Source: Rubrimonas sp036770645
Lineage (GTDB): Bacteria > Pseudomonadota > Alphaproteobacteria > Rhodobacterales > Rhodobacteraceae
Direction of reading: 5' to 3'
Assembly (NCBI GenBank): GCA_036770645.1
Contig: DAIPIU010000006.1
Coordinates: 4,026 to 68,025 of the forward strand
DNA: 64,000 nucleotides
The notes below the pieces were generated by a model, which was given only the letters and a program-made list of their open reading frames with translations, ran no database searches and was not told where the DNA came from. Both the position numbers and the translations under genes were made by a program. Shown here piece by piece: positions 17,588 to 26,642 of this stretch; positions within the stretch are counted from its first letter, which is position 1; each line of letters begins with the position of its first letter.

Positions 17588-19354
17588 ATGGATCAATTTA
17601 CGCTCAACCTGCTGGTGGTGGGCGCGAGCTTCGCGCTCTACATCGGCATCGCGATCTGGGCGCGCGCCGGCTCGACCGCGGAGTTCTACGCGGCGAGCCA
17701 GGGCGTCCACCCTGTCACCAACGGCATGGCGACCGCGGCCGACTGGATGTCGGCGGCCTCCTTCATCTCGATGGCCGGCCTCATCGCCTTCACGGGCTAC
17801 AACAACAGCTCGTTCCTCATGGGCTGGACCGGCGGCTACGTGCTGATGGCGCTGCTGCTCGCGCCCTACCTGCGCAAGTTCGGCAAGTTCACGGTGCCCG
17901 AATTCGTCGGCGACCGCTTCTATTCGATGACCGCGCGCATGGTGGCGGTGGTCTGCCTCCTCGTGATCTCGATCACCTACGTGATCGGCCAGATGACCGG
18001 GGCGGGCGTCGCGTTCTCGCGCTTCCTCGAGGTCGACGTCACGACCGGCCTGTTCATCGCCTCGGCCGTGGTGTTCTGCTACGCGGTGCTCGGCGGCATG
18101 AAGGGCATCACCTACACGCAGGTCGCCCAGTACGTCGTGCTGATCACCGCCTACACCATCCCGGCGGTGTTCATCTCGCTGAACCTGACCGGCACGCCGA
18201 TCCCGCAGCTGGGCCTGATCGGCACCCACACCGAAAGCGGCGCGCCCCTGCTGGGCAAGCTGGACGAGCTGGTGACCGACCTCGGCTTCAACGCCTACAC
18301 GTCGGGCTCGAGCCCGTGGCTGATGGCGCTGTTCACCATGTCGCTGATGATCGGCACCGCGGGCCTGCCGCACGTCATCATCCGCTTCTTCACCGTGCCC
18401 AAGGTCGCCGACGCGCGCTGGTCTGCCGGCTGGGCGCTGGTGTTCATCGCCCTGCTCTACACCGTCGCCCCCGCCGTCGGCGCGATGGCGCGGCTCAACA
18501 TCATGACGACGATCTACCCCGACGGCACCTCGGCAGAGGCCCTCGCCTACGACGAGCGTCCCGACTGGATGCGCAACTGGGAACGGACCGGCCTGCTGAA
18601 GTTCGAGGACAAGAACGCCGACGGCCGCATCCAGTACTACAATCAGGCCAACGCCGGCTTCGCCGCCACGGCGACCGAGCGGGGCTGGGCCGGCAACGAG
18701 CTGACCATCAACCCCGACATCCTCGTGCTCGCGAACCCCGAGATCGCGCGGCTGCCGGGCTGGGTGATCGCGCTGATCGCGGCGGGCGGCCTCGCCGCGG
18801 CGCTGTCGACGGCGGCCGGCCTGCTGCTCGCCATCTCCTCGGCCATCAGCCACGACCTCATCAAGTCGGCGCTGAATCCGAACATCTCGGAGCAGGGCGA
18901 GCTTCTGTGGGCGCGCATCTCGATGGCGGGCGCGATCGTGCTGGCCACCTATCTGGGCCTCAACCCGCCGGGCTTCGCGGCGCAGGTGGTGGCGCTCGCC
19001 TTCGGTCTCGCCGCGGCGACGCTGTTCCCGACGCTGATGATGGGCATCTTCTCGAAGCGGGTGAACTCGGCCGGCGCGATCACCGGCATGCTGGTCGGCC
19101 TCGTCGCAACCTCGGTCTACCTGTTCACCTACCTCGGCTGGTTCTTCATCCCCGGCACCAACATGCTGCCGAACAACGCCGACAACTGGCTGTTCGGCAT
19201 CCCGCCGACTCATTTCGGGCCGATCGGGGCGCTGCTGAACTTCGCGGCCGCCTACCTGGTGTCGAACGCCACCGAGGAGCCTCCGCAGGAGGTGCAGGAT
19301 CTCGTCGAGAGCGTGCGCATCCCCCGCGGGGCCGGCGTCGCCGTCGACCACTGA
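17588..19354 (+). CDS. Sodium:solute symporter, VC_2705/ActP-like (acetate-type)
   Basis: This 588-residue SSS-family protein has about 13 membrane segments. Conserved parts are GMATAADWMSAASFISMAG, TVPEFVGDRF, GQMTGAGVAFSRFLEV and the long extramembrane loop around FEDKNADGRIQYYNQANAGF. Pairing with DUF4212 and with the downstream cNMP/CBS/DUF294 protein is the usual arrangement of putative acetate or short-chain carboxylate symporters. Substrate is not determined by sequence. Confidence 0.9.
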   Translation: MDQFTLNLLVVGASFALYIGIAIWARAGSTAEFYAASQGVHPVTNGMATAADWMSAASFISMAGLIAFTGYNNSSFLMGWTGGYVLMALLLAPYLRKFGKFTVPEFVGDRFYSMTARMVAVVCLLVISITYVIGQMTGAGVAFSRFLEVDVTTGLFIASAVVFCYAVLGGMKGITYTQVAQYVVLITAYTIPAVFISLNLTGTPIPQLGLIGTHTESGAPLLGKLDELVTDLGFNAYTSGSSPWLMALFTMSLMIGTAGLPHVIIRFFTVPKVADARWSAGWALVFIALLYTVAPAVGAMARLNIMTTIYPDGTSAEALAYDERPDWMRNWERTGLLKFEDKNADGRIQYYNQANAGFAATATERGWAGNELTINPDILVLANPEIARLPGWVIALIAAGGLAAALSTAAGLLLAISSAISHDLIKSALNPNISEQGELLWARISMAGAIVLATYLGLNPPGFAAQVVALAFGLAAATLFPTLMMGIFSKRVNSAGAITGMLVGLVATSVYLFTYLGWFFIPGTNMLPNNADNWLFGIPPTHFGPIGALLNFAAAYLVSNATEEPPQEVQDLVESVRIPRGAGVAVDH

Positions 19355-19377
19355 CCGCCGCCTGACCGCGGCCATCG

Positions 19378-19405
19378 CGGCGGGCCCCCCGGGGCCCGCC
19401 GTTTT
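19378..19405 (+). terminator. Rho-independent terminator after the symporter gene
   Basis: Arms 19378-19388 and 19391-19401 form an 11-bp GC stem, followed by TTTT. It lies 24 bases after the symporter stop and 64 bases before the next gene, so the CBS/DUF294 gene receives reduced read-through or has its own promoter. Confidence 0.75.
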
Positions 19406-19468
19406 CATCTGGCGGGCCCCGCGGCGGGCCCTGACCGGTACCCGACCCCCGGCACCGAGAGGCGCGCC

Positions 19469-21319
19469 ATGGCCGATCCCGCCGACCCCGCTGCCGAACG
19501 CTTCCGCGTCCGCGCGGCCGAAATCCCCCCCTTCGACCTGCTGCCGCCCGATGCGCTGCGCGATGCGGCCGCCGACGTGCGGCGCATCGGCCTCGGCGAC
19601 GGCGCGCGCGTGTTCGCCGGCGGCGAGGCCGTCGAGGGCCTTTACCTCGTGGACACCGGCGGCGTGGACATCCTGTCGGCGCAGGGCGTGCTGCTGTCGC
19701 ATCTGGGCGCCGGCGAGCTGTTCGGCGAGCGCGGGCTGCTGCGCGACGGCGTCGCCCCGAACGACGCCGTTGCCCGGGGACCGACGGCGCTCTACATGTT
19801 GCACCGCACAACATTCAAGCGCCTCATGTCCGAACACCGAGACTTCGCCGCCTTCTTCGACCGGTCCCGCCCCGCGGAGGGCGATCCCACCCCCGCGCCG
19901 TCGCAGTTGATCTCGACCCGCGTGGCCGACCTCATGGGCGCCGATCCGCCCACCGTCGAGGCCGGCGCCACGGTGCGGGAGGCCGCGCAGCTGATGCGCG
20001 ACCGCGACGTGTCGTGCCTGGGCGTGACCGAGGACGGGCGGCTGGTGGGCATCCTGACCGGCGGCGACCTCGCCGACCGGATCATCGCCGAGGCGCTGGG
20101 GACCGACACGCCGGTGCGCGTGGCGATGACGCCGAACCCGAGCACGCTCGACCCGGGCGCGCTTGGCTTCGACGCGCTGCTGACGATGACCGAGCGCGGC
20201 TTCGACCATCTGCCGGTGGTCGAGGGCGGGCGGCTTGTGGGCATGCTGACCTCCGCCTCGCTGGTGCGGCGCGAGGCCGTGTCGGCCGCCTTCCTCGTGG
20301 CCGACATCGCCAAGAAGTCGCGGTTCGAGGATTTCGCCGAGATCACCGCCCGCATCCCCAAGCTGCTGGCGCAGCTCGTCGGCGCGGGCGTCGCGCCCTA
20401 CGACGTGGGCCGCATCATCACCGGCGTCTCGGACGCGCTGACCCGCCGCCTGCTGACGCTGGCGGAAAGGCGGCTCGGCCCGGCCCCGGTGCCCTGGCTG
20501 TGGGCCGCCTGCGGCAGCCAGGGGCGGCGCGAGCAGACCGGCGTGTCGGACCAGGACAACTGCCTGATCCTCGACGACGCCTACGACGCGGCCGAGCACG
20601 GCGCGTATTTCCGGGACATGGCGAAGTACGTCTCGGACGGCCTGGACGCGGCGGGCTATTTCTACTGTCCCGGCGACATGATGGCGACCGCGGATCGCTG
20701 GCGGCAGCCGGCGCGGGTCTGGCGCGGTTATTTCGCCAAGTGGATCAACCAGCCGGACAACGAGGCGCAGATGCTGGCCTCGGTCATGTTCGACCTGCGC
20801 GCCATCGCCGGCGCCGACGGCCTTTTCGCCGGGCTGCAGGAGGAGACGCTGAAGAAGGCGCGCGCCAACTCGATCTTCCGCGCGCACATGGTCTCGAACT
20901 CGCTGAAGCACCAGCCGCCGCTGGGGCTGTTCCGCGGCTTCGCCCTCATCCGGTCGGGCGAGCACAAGGACCGCATCGACCTCAAGCACGCCGGCGTGGT
21001 GCCGATCGTCGATCTCGGGCGCGTCTACGCCCTGATGGGCGGGCTGACCGTGGTCAACACCCGCGACCGGCTCGAGGCCGCGCGCGACGCGAAGGTGGTC
21101 TCGGAGTCGGGCGTCAAGGATCTGCTCGACGCCTACGACCTGATCGCGAGGATGCGGCTCGAGCACCAGGCGCGGCTGATCCGCGAAGGGCGCAAGCCAG
21201 ACAACTTCATGGCGCCGGGCCTGCTGTCCGAGCTCGAGCGCAATCACCTCAAGGATGCCTTCGTCGTGGTCAAGACCATGCAGTCCGCCGCCTCGCACAG
21301 CCACGGCATGGGCGGCTGA
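19469..21319 (+). CDS. Cyclic-nucleotide-binding/CBS/DUF294 nucleotidyltransferase-like regulator
   Basis: This 616-residue protein has four parts: a cNMP-binding domain (about 20-130, GARVFAGGEAVEGLYLVDTGGV and GAGELFGERGLL), two CBS domains (about 150-275, each with a V-EDGRLVG or VVEGGRLVG turn), a DUF294 putative nucleotidyltransferase (about 300-440, ACGSQGRREQTGVSDQDN) and a DUF294 C-terminal domain. It is a standard neighbour of DUF4212-symporter pairs and likely senses nucleotides to control transport or signalling, perhaps by modifying a partner. The GS..RRE..SDQD residues of the active site are intact. Confidence 0.88.
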   Translation: MADPADPAAERFRVRAAEIPPFDLLPPDALRDAAADVRRIGLGDGARVFAGGEAVEGLYLVDTGGVDILSAQGVLLSHLGAGELFGERGLLRDGVAPNDAVARGPTALYMLHRTTFKRLMSEHRDFAAFFDRSRPAEGDPTPAPSQLISTRVADLMGADPPTVEAGATVREAAQLMRDRDVSCLGVTEDGRLVGILTGGDLADRIIAEALGTDTPVRVAMTPNPSTLDPGALGFDALLTMTERGFDHLPVVEGGRLVGMLTSASLVRREAVSAAFLVADIAKKSRFEDFAEITARIPKLLAQLVGAGVAPYDVGRIITGVSDALTRRLLTLAERRLGPAPVPWLWAACGSQGRREQTGVSDQDNCLILDDAYDAAEHGAYFRDMAKYVSDGLDAAGYFYCPGDMMATADRWRQPARVWRGYFAKWINQPDNEAQMLASVMFDLRAIAGADGLFAGLQEETLKKARANSIFRAHMVSNSLKHQPPLGLFRGFALIRSGEHKDRIDLKHAGVVPIVDLGRVYALMGGLTVVNTRDRLEAARDAKVVSESGVKDLLDAYDLIARMRLEHQARLIREGRKPDNFMAPGLLSELERNHLKDAFVVVKTMQSAASHSHGMGG

Positions 21320-21325
21320 CCGCGC

Positions 21326-21850
21326 ATGGCCTTCGTCCTCGTCGGCGCGGTCGCCGTCGCCGTTTTCGCCGCCTGCGTCGCCTTCATCGTGCAGCGCACC
21401 TTCCGCCTCAACGCGCGCTGGATCATCCCGGCCTCGGCCGGGGCGGGGATGCTCGGCTTCACGATCTACAACGACTATTCGTGGTTTGGTCGCACGGCCG
21501 GCGGCCTGCCGCCGAGCGTCCGCGTGACGGCCACGGGCGAGCGCTCGACGGCGATCCAGCCCTGGAGCCTCGCCATCCCCGTGACCGTTCGCTTCACCGC
21601 GGTGGACCTCGGTTCGCTTCAGGTCAGGGAATCCGAGCCCGTGTTGCGCCGCGCGCCGGTGCACCTGGTAGGCCGGTTCCAGCCCACCTTCACCAGCCGG
21701 CAGCTGTTCGATTGCGCGACGAACCGCCAGGCCGACGCGGACGGCGCGGATGCCGGGCCCGACGGTCTGCCGCCGCCGCAGGCCTGGGTTGCCGTGCCCG
21801 CCACGGACCCGCTGCTGCGCGCCGTCTGCGACGCGCCCGCGCCCGGTTGA
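21326..21850 (+). CDS. Hypothetical membrane-anchored protein
   Basis: This 174-residue protein is not one I recognise. It has a hydrophobic N-terminus (about residues 2-22) and a second hydrophobic stretch (about 33-47, IIPASAGAGMLGF), followed by a soluble, probably periplasmic part with two Cys residues near the C-terminal half (FDCATN and AVCDAP) that could form a disulfide. It starts six bases after the CBS/DUF294 gene, so translation is probably coupled. Confidence 0.6.
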   Translation: MAFVLVGAVAVAVFAACVAFIVQRTFRLNARWIIPASAGAGMLGFTIYNDYSWFGRTAGGLPPSVRVTATGERSTAIQPWSLAIPVTVRFTAVDLGSLQVRESEPVLRRAPVHLVGRFQPTFTSRQLFDCATNRQADADGADAGPDGLPPPQAWVAVPATDPLLRAVCDAPAPG

Positions 21851-21913
21851 CGGGGCCACGCCGGGCCGCCGCCGCCATGCGGGGGACGGCGCGGCCATCC
21901 CGGCGCGCGTCCT

Positions 21914-22543
21914 TCAGAACAGCGCCTGCGCGCCCGCGAGCACGAGCTCCGCCACCAGCACCGTGATGACGATCGAGGCGGCGCCGACGCAGAGCCCCGC
22001 CATCAGCACGATGCCGTCGCGCTCGATGAGGCCGATCGAGGAGAGCAGCAACGCGGTCGCCGGCACGAACCCGCTGCCCGGCATCGGCAGGAACAGCGCG
22101 AAGGCGACCGTGAACAGCATCGCGCCCAGGATCCGTTCGGTGTCCGGGCGGAACAGCCAGGGCAGCCGCGGGCGCAGCGCGCGCTCGATGGGGCCGATGA
22201 TCGGACGGAAGCGCAGCACGACGCGCTGGAAGCCGCGGCGGCTGACCATGCGGCGCGTCATGAAGCCCGGCAGGCGGACGGCGCGGTAGCCCAGCGCCAT
22301 CTGCGCCGTCACGAACAGCAGCGGCGTCGCGGTGATCAGGGTCGAGCCGACCGGCATCGGCACCATGTTCACCAGCGCGAAGATCAGCATCGTCCAGCCG
22401 AAGGACCGGTCGCCGAGGCCGAGGATCATGTCGCCGACCGAGATCGAGTCGGGGTCCTGCCTGCGGCCCGCGGCGCGCAACAGCACGCGCGACACCCGCT
22501 TTCGGGCGGGTCTGGGCGCGGGGTCCCCGGGGCGGTGCAGCAT
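21914..22543 (-). CDS. ExoD family exopolysaccharide-associated membrane protein
   Basis: This 209-residue protein matches ExoD: ISVGDMILGLGDRSFGWTML, then LVNMVPMPVGSTLITATPLL, and a C-terminal FLPMPGSGFVPATALLLSSIGLIERDGI. About four to five membrane segments are visible. ExoD affects exopolysaccharide production and alkali sensitivity in rhizobia; mechanism unknown. The ATG at 22543 (MLHRPGDPAP) is chosen for family length. It is the last gene of the minus-strand run containing four glycosyltransferases. Confidence 0.82.
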   Translation of the reverse strand: MLHRPGDPAPRPARKRVSRVLLRAAGRRQDPDSISVGDMILGLGDRSFGWTMLIFALVNMVPMPVGSTLITATPLLFVTAQMALGYRAVRLPGFMTRRMVSRRGFQRVVLRFRPIIGPIERALRPRLPWLFRPDTERILGAMLFTVAFALFLPMPGSGFVPATALLLSSIGLIERDGIVLMAGLCVGAASIVITVLVAELVLAGAQALF

Positions 22544-22668
22544 CGGGCCTGTCGTCCACGGGGCGTCCGGCCCGGACCGCCCGGGCCGCCGACGCGCTGC
22601 CTTCAGTATAGGCGCCCCGCGGGCCCGCCGCGAGGGCGACGCCCGCCTTCGGCGTCGCAGGGGGCGCG

Positions 22669-23796
22669 TCAGAGCGCGAGCGCGGGGTTGTCCAGCAGCG
22701 CGCGGGCGATGGCGCGGAAGCGCAGCGCCTGCGGCCCCTCGGGGTTCGACAGCGCGATCGGCACGCCCTCGTCGGACTGCACGCGGGTCTCGAGGTCGAG
22801 CGGCACCGCGCCGAGGAAGGGCAGGCCCAGCGCCTGCGCCTCGCGCTGCGCGCCGCCATGGCCGAACACCGGGGTCTCGACGCCGCAGGCCGGGCAGCAG
22901 AACGTGCTCATGTTCTCGATCATGCCCAGGATCGGCGTGTTGAGCTTGTTGAACATGTCGATGGCCTTGCGCGCGTCGATCAGCGCCACGTCCTGCGGCG
23001 TCGACACCACCACGGCGCCCGAGACCTTCGCCTTCTGGCTGAGGGTCAGCTGCACGTCGCCGGTGCCGGGCGGCAGGTCGATGATCAGTACGTCCAGCGT
23101 GCCCCATGCGACCTGGTGCAGCATCTGGGTCAGCGCCGACATCAGCATCGGCCCGCGCCACACCACGGACTGTTCGGCCGGGATCATGAAGCCCATCGAC
23201 ATCAGCGTGATGCCATGGGCCTGCAGCGGCACGATGGTCTGCCCGTCCGGCGACGAGGGGCGGCCCGAGGCGCCCATCATCCGCGGCTGCGAGGGGCCGT
23301 AGACATCGGCGTCCAGCAGCCCGACCCGCGCCCCCTCCTGCATCAGCGCGATGGCGAGGTTGGCCGAGACGGTGGACTTGCCCACGCCGCCCTTGCCCGA
23401 GCCGATGGCGAGGATATGCGCCACGCCCGGGATGCGCCCGTCATTGGGCGGCGGGGCGGGGGCGCGCAGCGGCTTGTCGCCGGGCTTCGCGCGGCCGGTC
23501 AGATCGGGCGGCGGCGGCTTCGCGGCGGCGGGGGCGGAGGGCGCGGCGCTGTGGGCGGTCAGCACCACCATCGCGCTCTCGACGCCCGGAATGGCGCGCA
23601 CGGCGGCCTCGGCCTCGCGGCGCAGCGGCTCCATCGCGGCGGCCTTGGCCGGGTCGATCTCGAGCGCCAGGCTGACGGCGCCGCCGGTCACGGCCACGCC
23701 CTGCGCCCGGCCCGAGGCGACGATGTCCGCCCCGGTCTCGGGATCCTTGACCCAGCGCAGCGCGGCCAGCACCGCCTCGCGATCCACGCCGCTCAT
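22669..23796 (-). CDS. Mrp/ApbC family Fe-S cluster carrier ATPase
   Basis: This 375-residue protein has an N-terminal MIP18/DUF59 domain (about 1-80), a Pro-rich linker (85-120) and a P-loop ATPase domain with the deviant Walker A GSGKGGVGKS at 132-141. DADVYGPSQPRMMG and the CPAC motif in NMSTFCCPACGVETPVFG are the family's cluster-binding features. It assembles or transfers Fe-S clusters in the cytosol. The ATG at 23796 (MSGVDREAVL) is preferred over an upstream in-frame ATG at 23880 because it gives the usual N-terminus. Confidence 0.92.
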   Translation of the reverse strand: MSGVDREAVLAALRWVKDPETGADIVASGRAQGVAVTGGAVSLALEIDPAKAAAMEPLRREAEAAVRAIPGVESAMVVLTAHSAAPSAPAAAKPPPPDLTGRAKPGDKPLRAPAPPPNDGRIPGVAHILAIGSGKGGVGKSTVSANLAIALMQEGARVGLLDADVYGPSQPRMMGASGRPSSPDGQTIVPLQAHGITLMSMGFMIPAEQSVVWRGPMLMSALTQMLHQVAWGTLDVLIIDLPPGTGDVQLTLSQKAKVSGAVVVSTPQDVALIDARKAIDMFNKLNTPILGMIENMSTFCCPACGVETPVFGHGGAQREAQALGLPFLGAVPLDLETRVQSDEGVPIALSNPEGPQALRFRAIARALLDNPALAL

Positions 23797-23928
23797 GCCC
23801 GCCCCATCCCTGCCGTCATGTCCCGCCGCATCCCTTGCCGCTGCGCCAAACCCGCCTCCCCGACGATTTCGCTCAGACATAGACGACGCGGCGGGGCGGC
23901 GCCACAGCCCGCGGACGCCGGGCCGTGT

Positions 23929-24978
23929 TCAGGTCAGCGGCGCGTCGGGCCAGGCGACGGGGGGCGGCGTCTCGCCGAGGGCGACGGCGGCGATGAACCC
24001 CGCGACCTGCGCCGAGGCGGTGCGCGCATGCGCGGCGCGCCAGCCGGCCCCGGCCAGCGCGCGGCGGCGCGCGTCGTCGGCGGACAGCCGCGCCATGGCC
24101 TCGGCCAGCCCGGCGCGGTCGGCGTAGGGCAGGACGCCGTCGCCATAGAGCGCCTCGAACCCGGCCGGCGCCGGCGTCAGCGCCGCGAGACCCTGCCCGA
24201 GCAGCTGCGCGATGCGGTCCGAGGCGTAGAGGCGGTGGATCAGCGCCGGGTCGCGGTCGTCGAGCGGCAGGACGGGCCCCGCGCCGGCCGAGGCGAGCGT
24301 CTCGAGGAAGGCCGTCGAGGACAGCCGCCCGGCGCTGCGGTGCCGCCCGCCGTCGAGGAAGCGGTAGCCGGCGGGAAGCGCGGCGCGCAGCGCGTCGAGC
24401 TGCGCCTGCCGCGTGCCGATGCCGGTGCCGAGGAACAGCCCGTCATGGGCGAGGCGGTCGCGCGGGAGATCGAAGGCGCGGCCGGTCTCGATGGCCGCGT
24501 CGACCGGGTTGGGCATGAAGAACAGCCGCCCCGGCGGAAAGCCGAAGGGCGCCAGCGCGGCGGGGTCGGCCGTGGTGAGGAAGCAGGCGTCCATGGCCGC
24601 GGCGCGCGCCGCGAAGGCCGCCATGGTGGCGCCGCGCGAGACAGCGTCGACGCAGAAGGCCGCCAGCCGCGCGCCGGGGGACGCGGCGCGGATGGCGGCG
24701 AAATCCTCGGCCCCCAGCAGGTCGACATGGCCGAACAGCACCAGATGCGGACGCAGATGCCGGGCGGTCTCGACCAGCCGCCGCGCCATGCGCCGCGCGC
24801 CCCAGCGCTGGGACCGCAGCGGCGTCGCCTCGCGCGCCTCGTCGCGGTCGGAGAAGCACAGGACGGCGTGGCCCGCGCGGACGAAGCCGTAGGCCAGCTT
24901 GCGCTCGGTGTTGTACCAGCGCGCCTGAAGCCCCTTGCGGTCGAGATACCCGACCAGCAGGACGCGAAGGGGTCTCAC
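23929..24978 (-). CDS. Glycosyltransferase, CgeB-like
   Basis: This 349-residue protein begins VRPLRVLLVGYLDRKGLQAR and ends with a GT-B-like C-terminal half (NPVDAAIETG, GTGIGTRQAQLDAL, RIAQLLGQGLAALTPAPAGF, EALYGDG.LPYAD). This pattern is that of CgeB/GT4-related enzymes using nucleotide sugars. The GTG at 24978 overlaps the stop of the preceding glycosyltransferase gene by four bases (GTGA), so translation is coupled. Donor and acceptor are unknown. Confidence 0.75.
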   Translation of the reverse strand: MRPLRVLLVGYLDRKGLQARWYNTERKLAYGFVRAGHAVLCFSDRDEAREATPLRSQRWGARRMARRLVETARHLRPHLVLFGHVDLLGAEDFAAIRAASPGARLAAFCVDAVSRGATMAAFAARAAAMDACFLTTADPAALAPFGFPPGRLFFMPNPVDAAIETGRAFDLPRDRLAHDGLFLGTGIGTRQAQLDALRAALPAGYRFLDGGRHRSAGRLSSTAFLETLASAGAGPVLPLDDRDPALIHRLYASDRIAQLLGQGLAALTPAPAGFEALYGDGVLPYADRAGLAEAMARLSADDARRRALAGAGWRAAHARTASAQVAGFIAAVALGETPPPVAWPDAPLT

Positions 24979-25889
24979 GGCGGGGGGCCGGGGCGCCGGA
25001 CGCCCGACAGGCGCGCCAGCCGCGCCTCGGCCGCCGACAGCGCGCCGGCCGAGGGGGCGATGCCGGCCAGCCGGTGCAGCGCATAGGCCGCGAAGGCGCG
25101 CGACGCCCAGGGCAGCGCGCCGCGGTCCCGGCGCAGCTTCCACAGCGCCGAGACCATCATGCGCATCAGCTCCGGCGTCGCGGGATGGGCGGGGTTCGCC
25201 CCCCAGACCCGCAGCGCCGACAGGAAGCGGTCGTGGTGCTGCTGGATCACGGCGCGCGACAGAGAGCCGCCGTCGCGCGGGCGCAGCCGGTAGACGATGG
25301 CGTCGGTCCAGATCATGCGCGGCGCGGCGGCGGCAAGGCGCAGCGGCAGCGACTGGTCCTGGATGAAGACGCCCGGATCGGCACCGCCCGCGCGGTCCCA
25401 CAGCGCGCGCTCGACCATGAAGCCCATGCGCGACAGTTGCCGGCGCGCGGCGAAGGCCAGCGGTTTCGCCACGATCCGGCAGTCTCCGGCCGCCGGCGCG
25501 CCGGCGGCGGCGAGGCCCCGGCGGTTGCGGCCGAACATCAGCGGCGCGCCGAGCCGCTCCATGGCCTCGATCATGAAGGCGGCGGCATTGGGCGCGGGGA
25601 TGTCGTCGCCGTCGACGGGGTGCAGGTAGCGCCCGCGCGCCGCGGCCGCCGCCCGGTTCACCGCCCGCGCCGGCCCCTCGTTCGCCGGCGCGGCGATCAC
25701 GCTGATGCGCGGGTCGCGCGCGGCCTCGGCGCGCAGCACCGCCAGCGAATCGTCGCGCGAGGCGTCGTCGACGCAGACGATCTCGAACGGCCCGGGCGAG
25801 ACCTGCCCGCGGATGGCGGCCAGCGTCTCGGCCACCACCGCCGCCTTGTCGAACACGGTGACCAGATGGCTGACGACCGGCGTCTCCAT
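24975..25889 (-). CDS. Glycosyltransferase family 2
   Basis: This 304-residue GT-A enzyme starts METPVVSHLVTVFDKAAVVA; VCVDDASRDDSLAVL is the nucleotide-binding turn and PVDGDDIPAPN the DxD metal motif. The C-terminal half (GALPWASRAFAAYALHRLAG) is helical. It lies six bases after the preceding gene and overlaps the next by four. It presumably adds a sugar to a surface polysaccharide or lipid-linked glycan. Confidence 0.85.
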   Translation of the reverse strand: METPVVSHLVTVFDKAAVVAETLAAIRGQVSPGPFEIVCVDDASRDDSLAVLRAEAARDPRISVIAAPANEGPARAVNRAAAAARGRYLHPVDGDDIPAPNAAAFMIEAMERLGAPLMFGRNRRGLAAAGAPAAGDCRIVAKPLAFAARRQLSRMGFMVERALWDRAGGADPGVFIQDQSLPLRLAAAAPRMIWTDAIVYRLRPRDGGSLSRAVIQQHHDRFLSALRVWGANPAHPATPELMRMMVSALWKLRRDRGALPWASRAFAAYALHRLAGIAPSAGALSAAEARLARLSGVRRPGPPP

Positions 25890-25894
25890 GGCCC

Positions 25895-26629
25895 TCAGTC
25901 CTCGCGCCAGTGGGCGGCGATCCACGGCACCGGCCGCAGCCGCTTGTACCAGCCGCCGGGCCAGATGCCGGCCGCGGCCTCGTCGGGGTTGGGGTGGCCG
26001 TGGAACACCACCACCCGCGCGCCCTCGGGGACGCGGGCGGTGCGCACCCAGTTCAGCAGGCCCCCGGGCAGGCAGTGCTTCTTGAAGCTCACGCACCAGT
26101 CGGCGGGCCAGTAGGTCAGGCGCTCGCGGCCGAGGATGTGGCTGAGATAGGCCTGCTCGTTGCGGTAGAGATCGACCCAGGCTTGCGTCGGCTTCGACAG
26201 GTAGGTGTCGATCAGGCCGGTCTGCGCCCCGATCTCGAAGCGGAACACCGAGGAATTGCCCACGATCCGGTCCGGATGGGTCCAGTTGTGGATGATGCAG
26301 TATTCGCCGGGCAGGTCGAACAGCGGGTCGAGCGCGCCGACCACCAGCACGTCGAGATCCATGAACAGGGTCGGCCCGCTCAGGTCGCCGATCCGGGGCG
26401 CATAGAGCGCGAGCTTGCGCCAGGGCGTGTTCTCGTAGGGCGGATCGACCCGCAGGGGCGGGATCGGCAGCGCCTCGATCTCGGGGCGCAGGCCGTCCGC
26501 GTCGTCGGTCAGGCAGACGAAGCGGAACGGGCGCGCGAGGTGCCGCGCCGTCATGGCATAGAGGCGGTTGGCGTAATGGGGGCCGTAGAGCGTGCCCCAT
26601 TTCATGCAGATGACGTTGACGGGGCTCAC
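25895..26629 (-). CDS. Putative GT-A glycosyltransferase
   Basis: This 244-residue protein begins VSPVNVICMKWGTLYGPHYA and has the DLD metal motif in GPTLFMDLDVLVVGALDPLF, a pattern of GT8-like and related glycosyltransferases that transfer from nucleotide sugars. WPADWCVSFKKHCLP and VVFHGHPNPDEA are strongly conserved-looking but I cannot assign a subfamily. GTG at 26629 is preceded by GGAGA four to eight bases upstream. Confidence 0.7.
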   Translation of the reverse strand: MSPVNVICMKWGTLYGPHYANRLYAMTARHLARPFRFVCLTDDADGLRPEIEALPIPPLRVDPPYENTPWRKLALYAPRIGDLSGPTLFMDLDVLVVGALDPLFDLPGEYCIIHNWTHPDRIVGNSSVFRFEIGAQTGLIDTYLSKPTQAWVDLYRNEQAYLSHILGRERLTYWPADWCVSFKKHCLPGGLLNWVRTARVPEGARVVVFHGHPNPDEAAAGIWPGGWYKRLRPVPWIAAHWRED

Positions 26630-26642
26630 GCTTGGTCTCCGG

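Noticed and set aside
17279..21898. 1539-codon open frame on the minus strand
   Set aside because: It is antisense to the symporter and CBS/DUF294 genes. Its His/Arg/Gly-rich composition is typical of shadow frames in GC-rich DNA.
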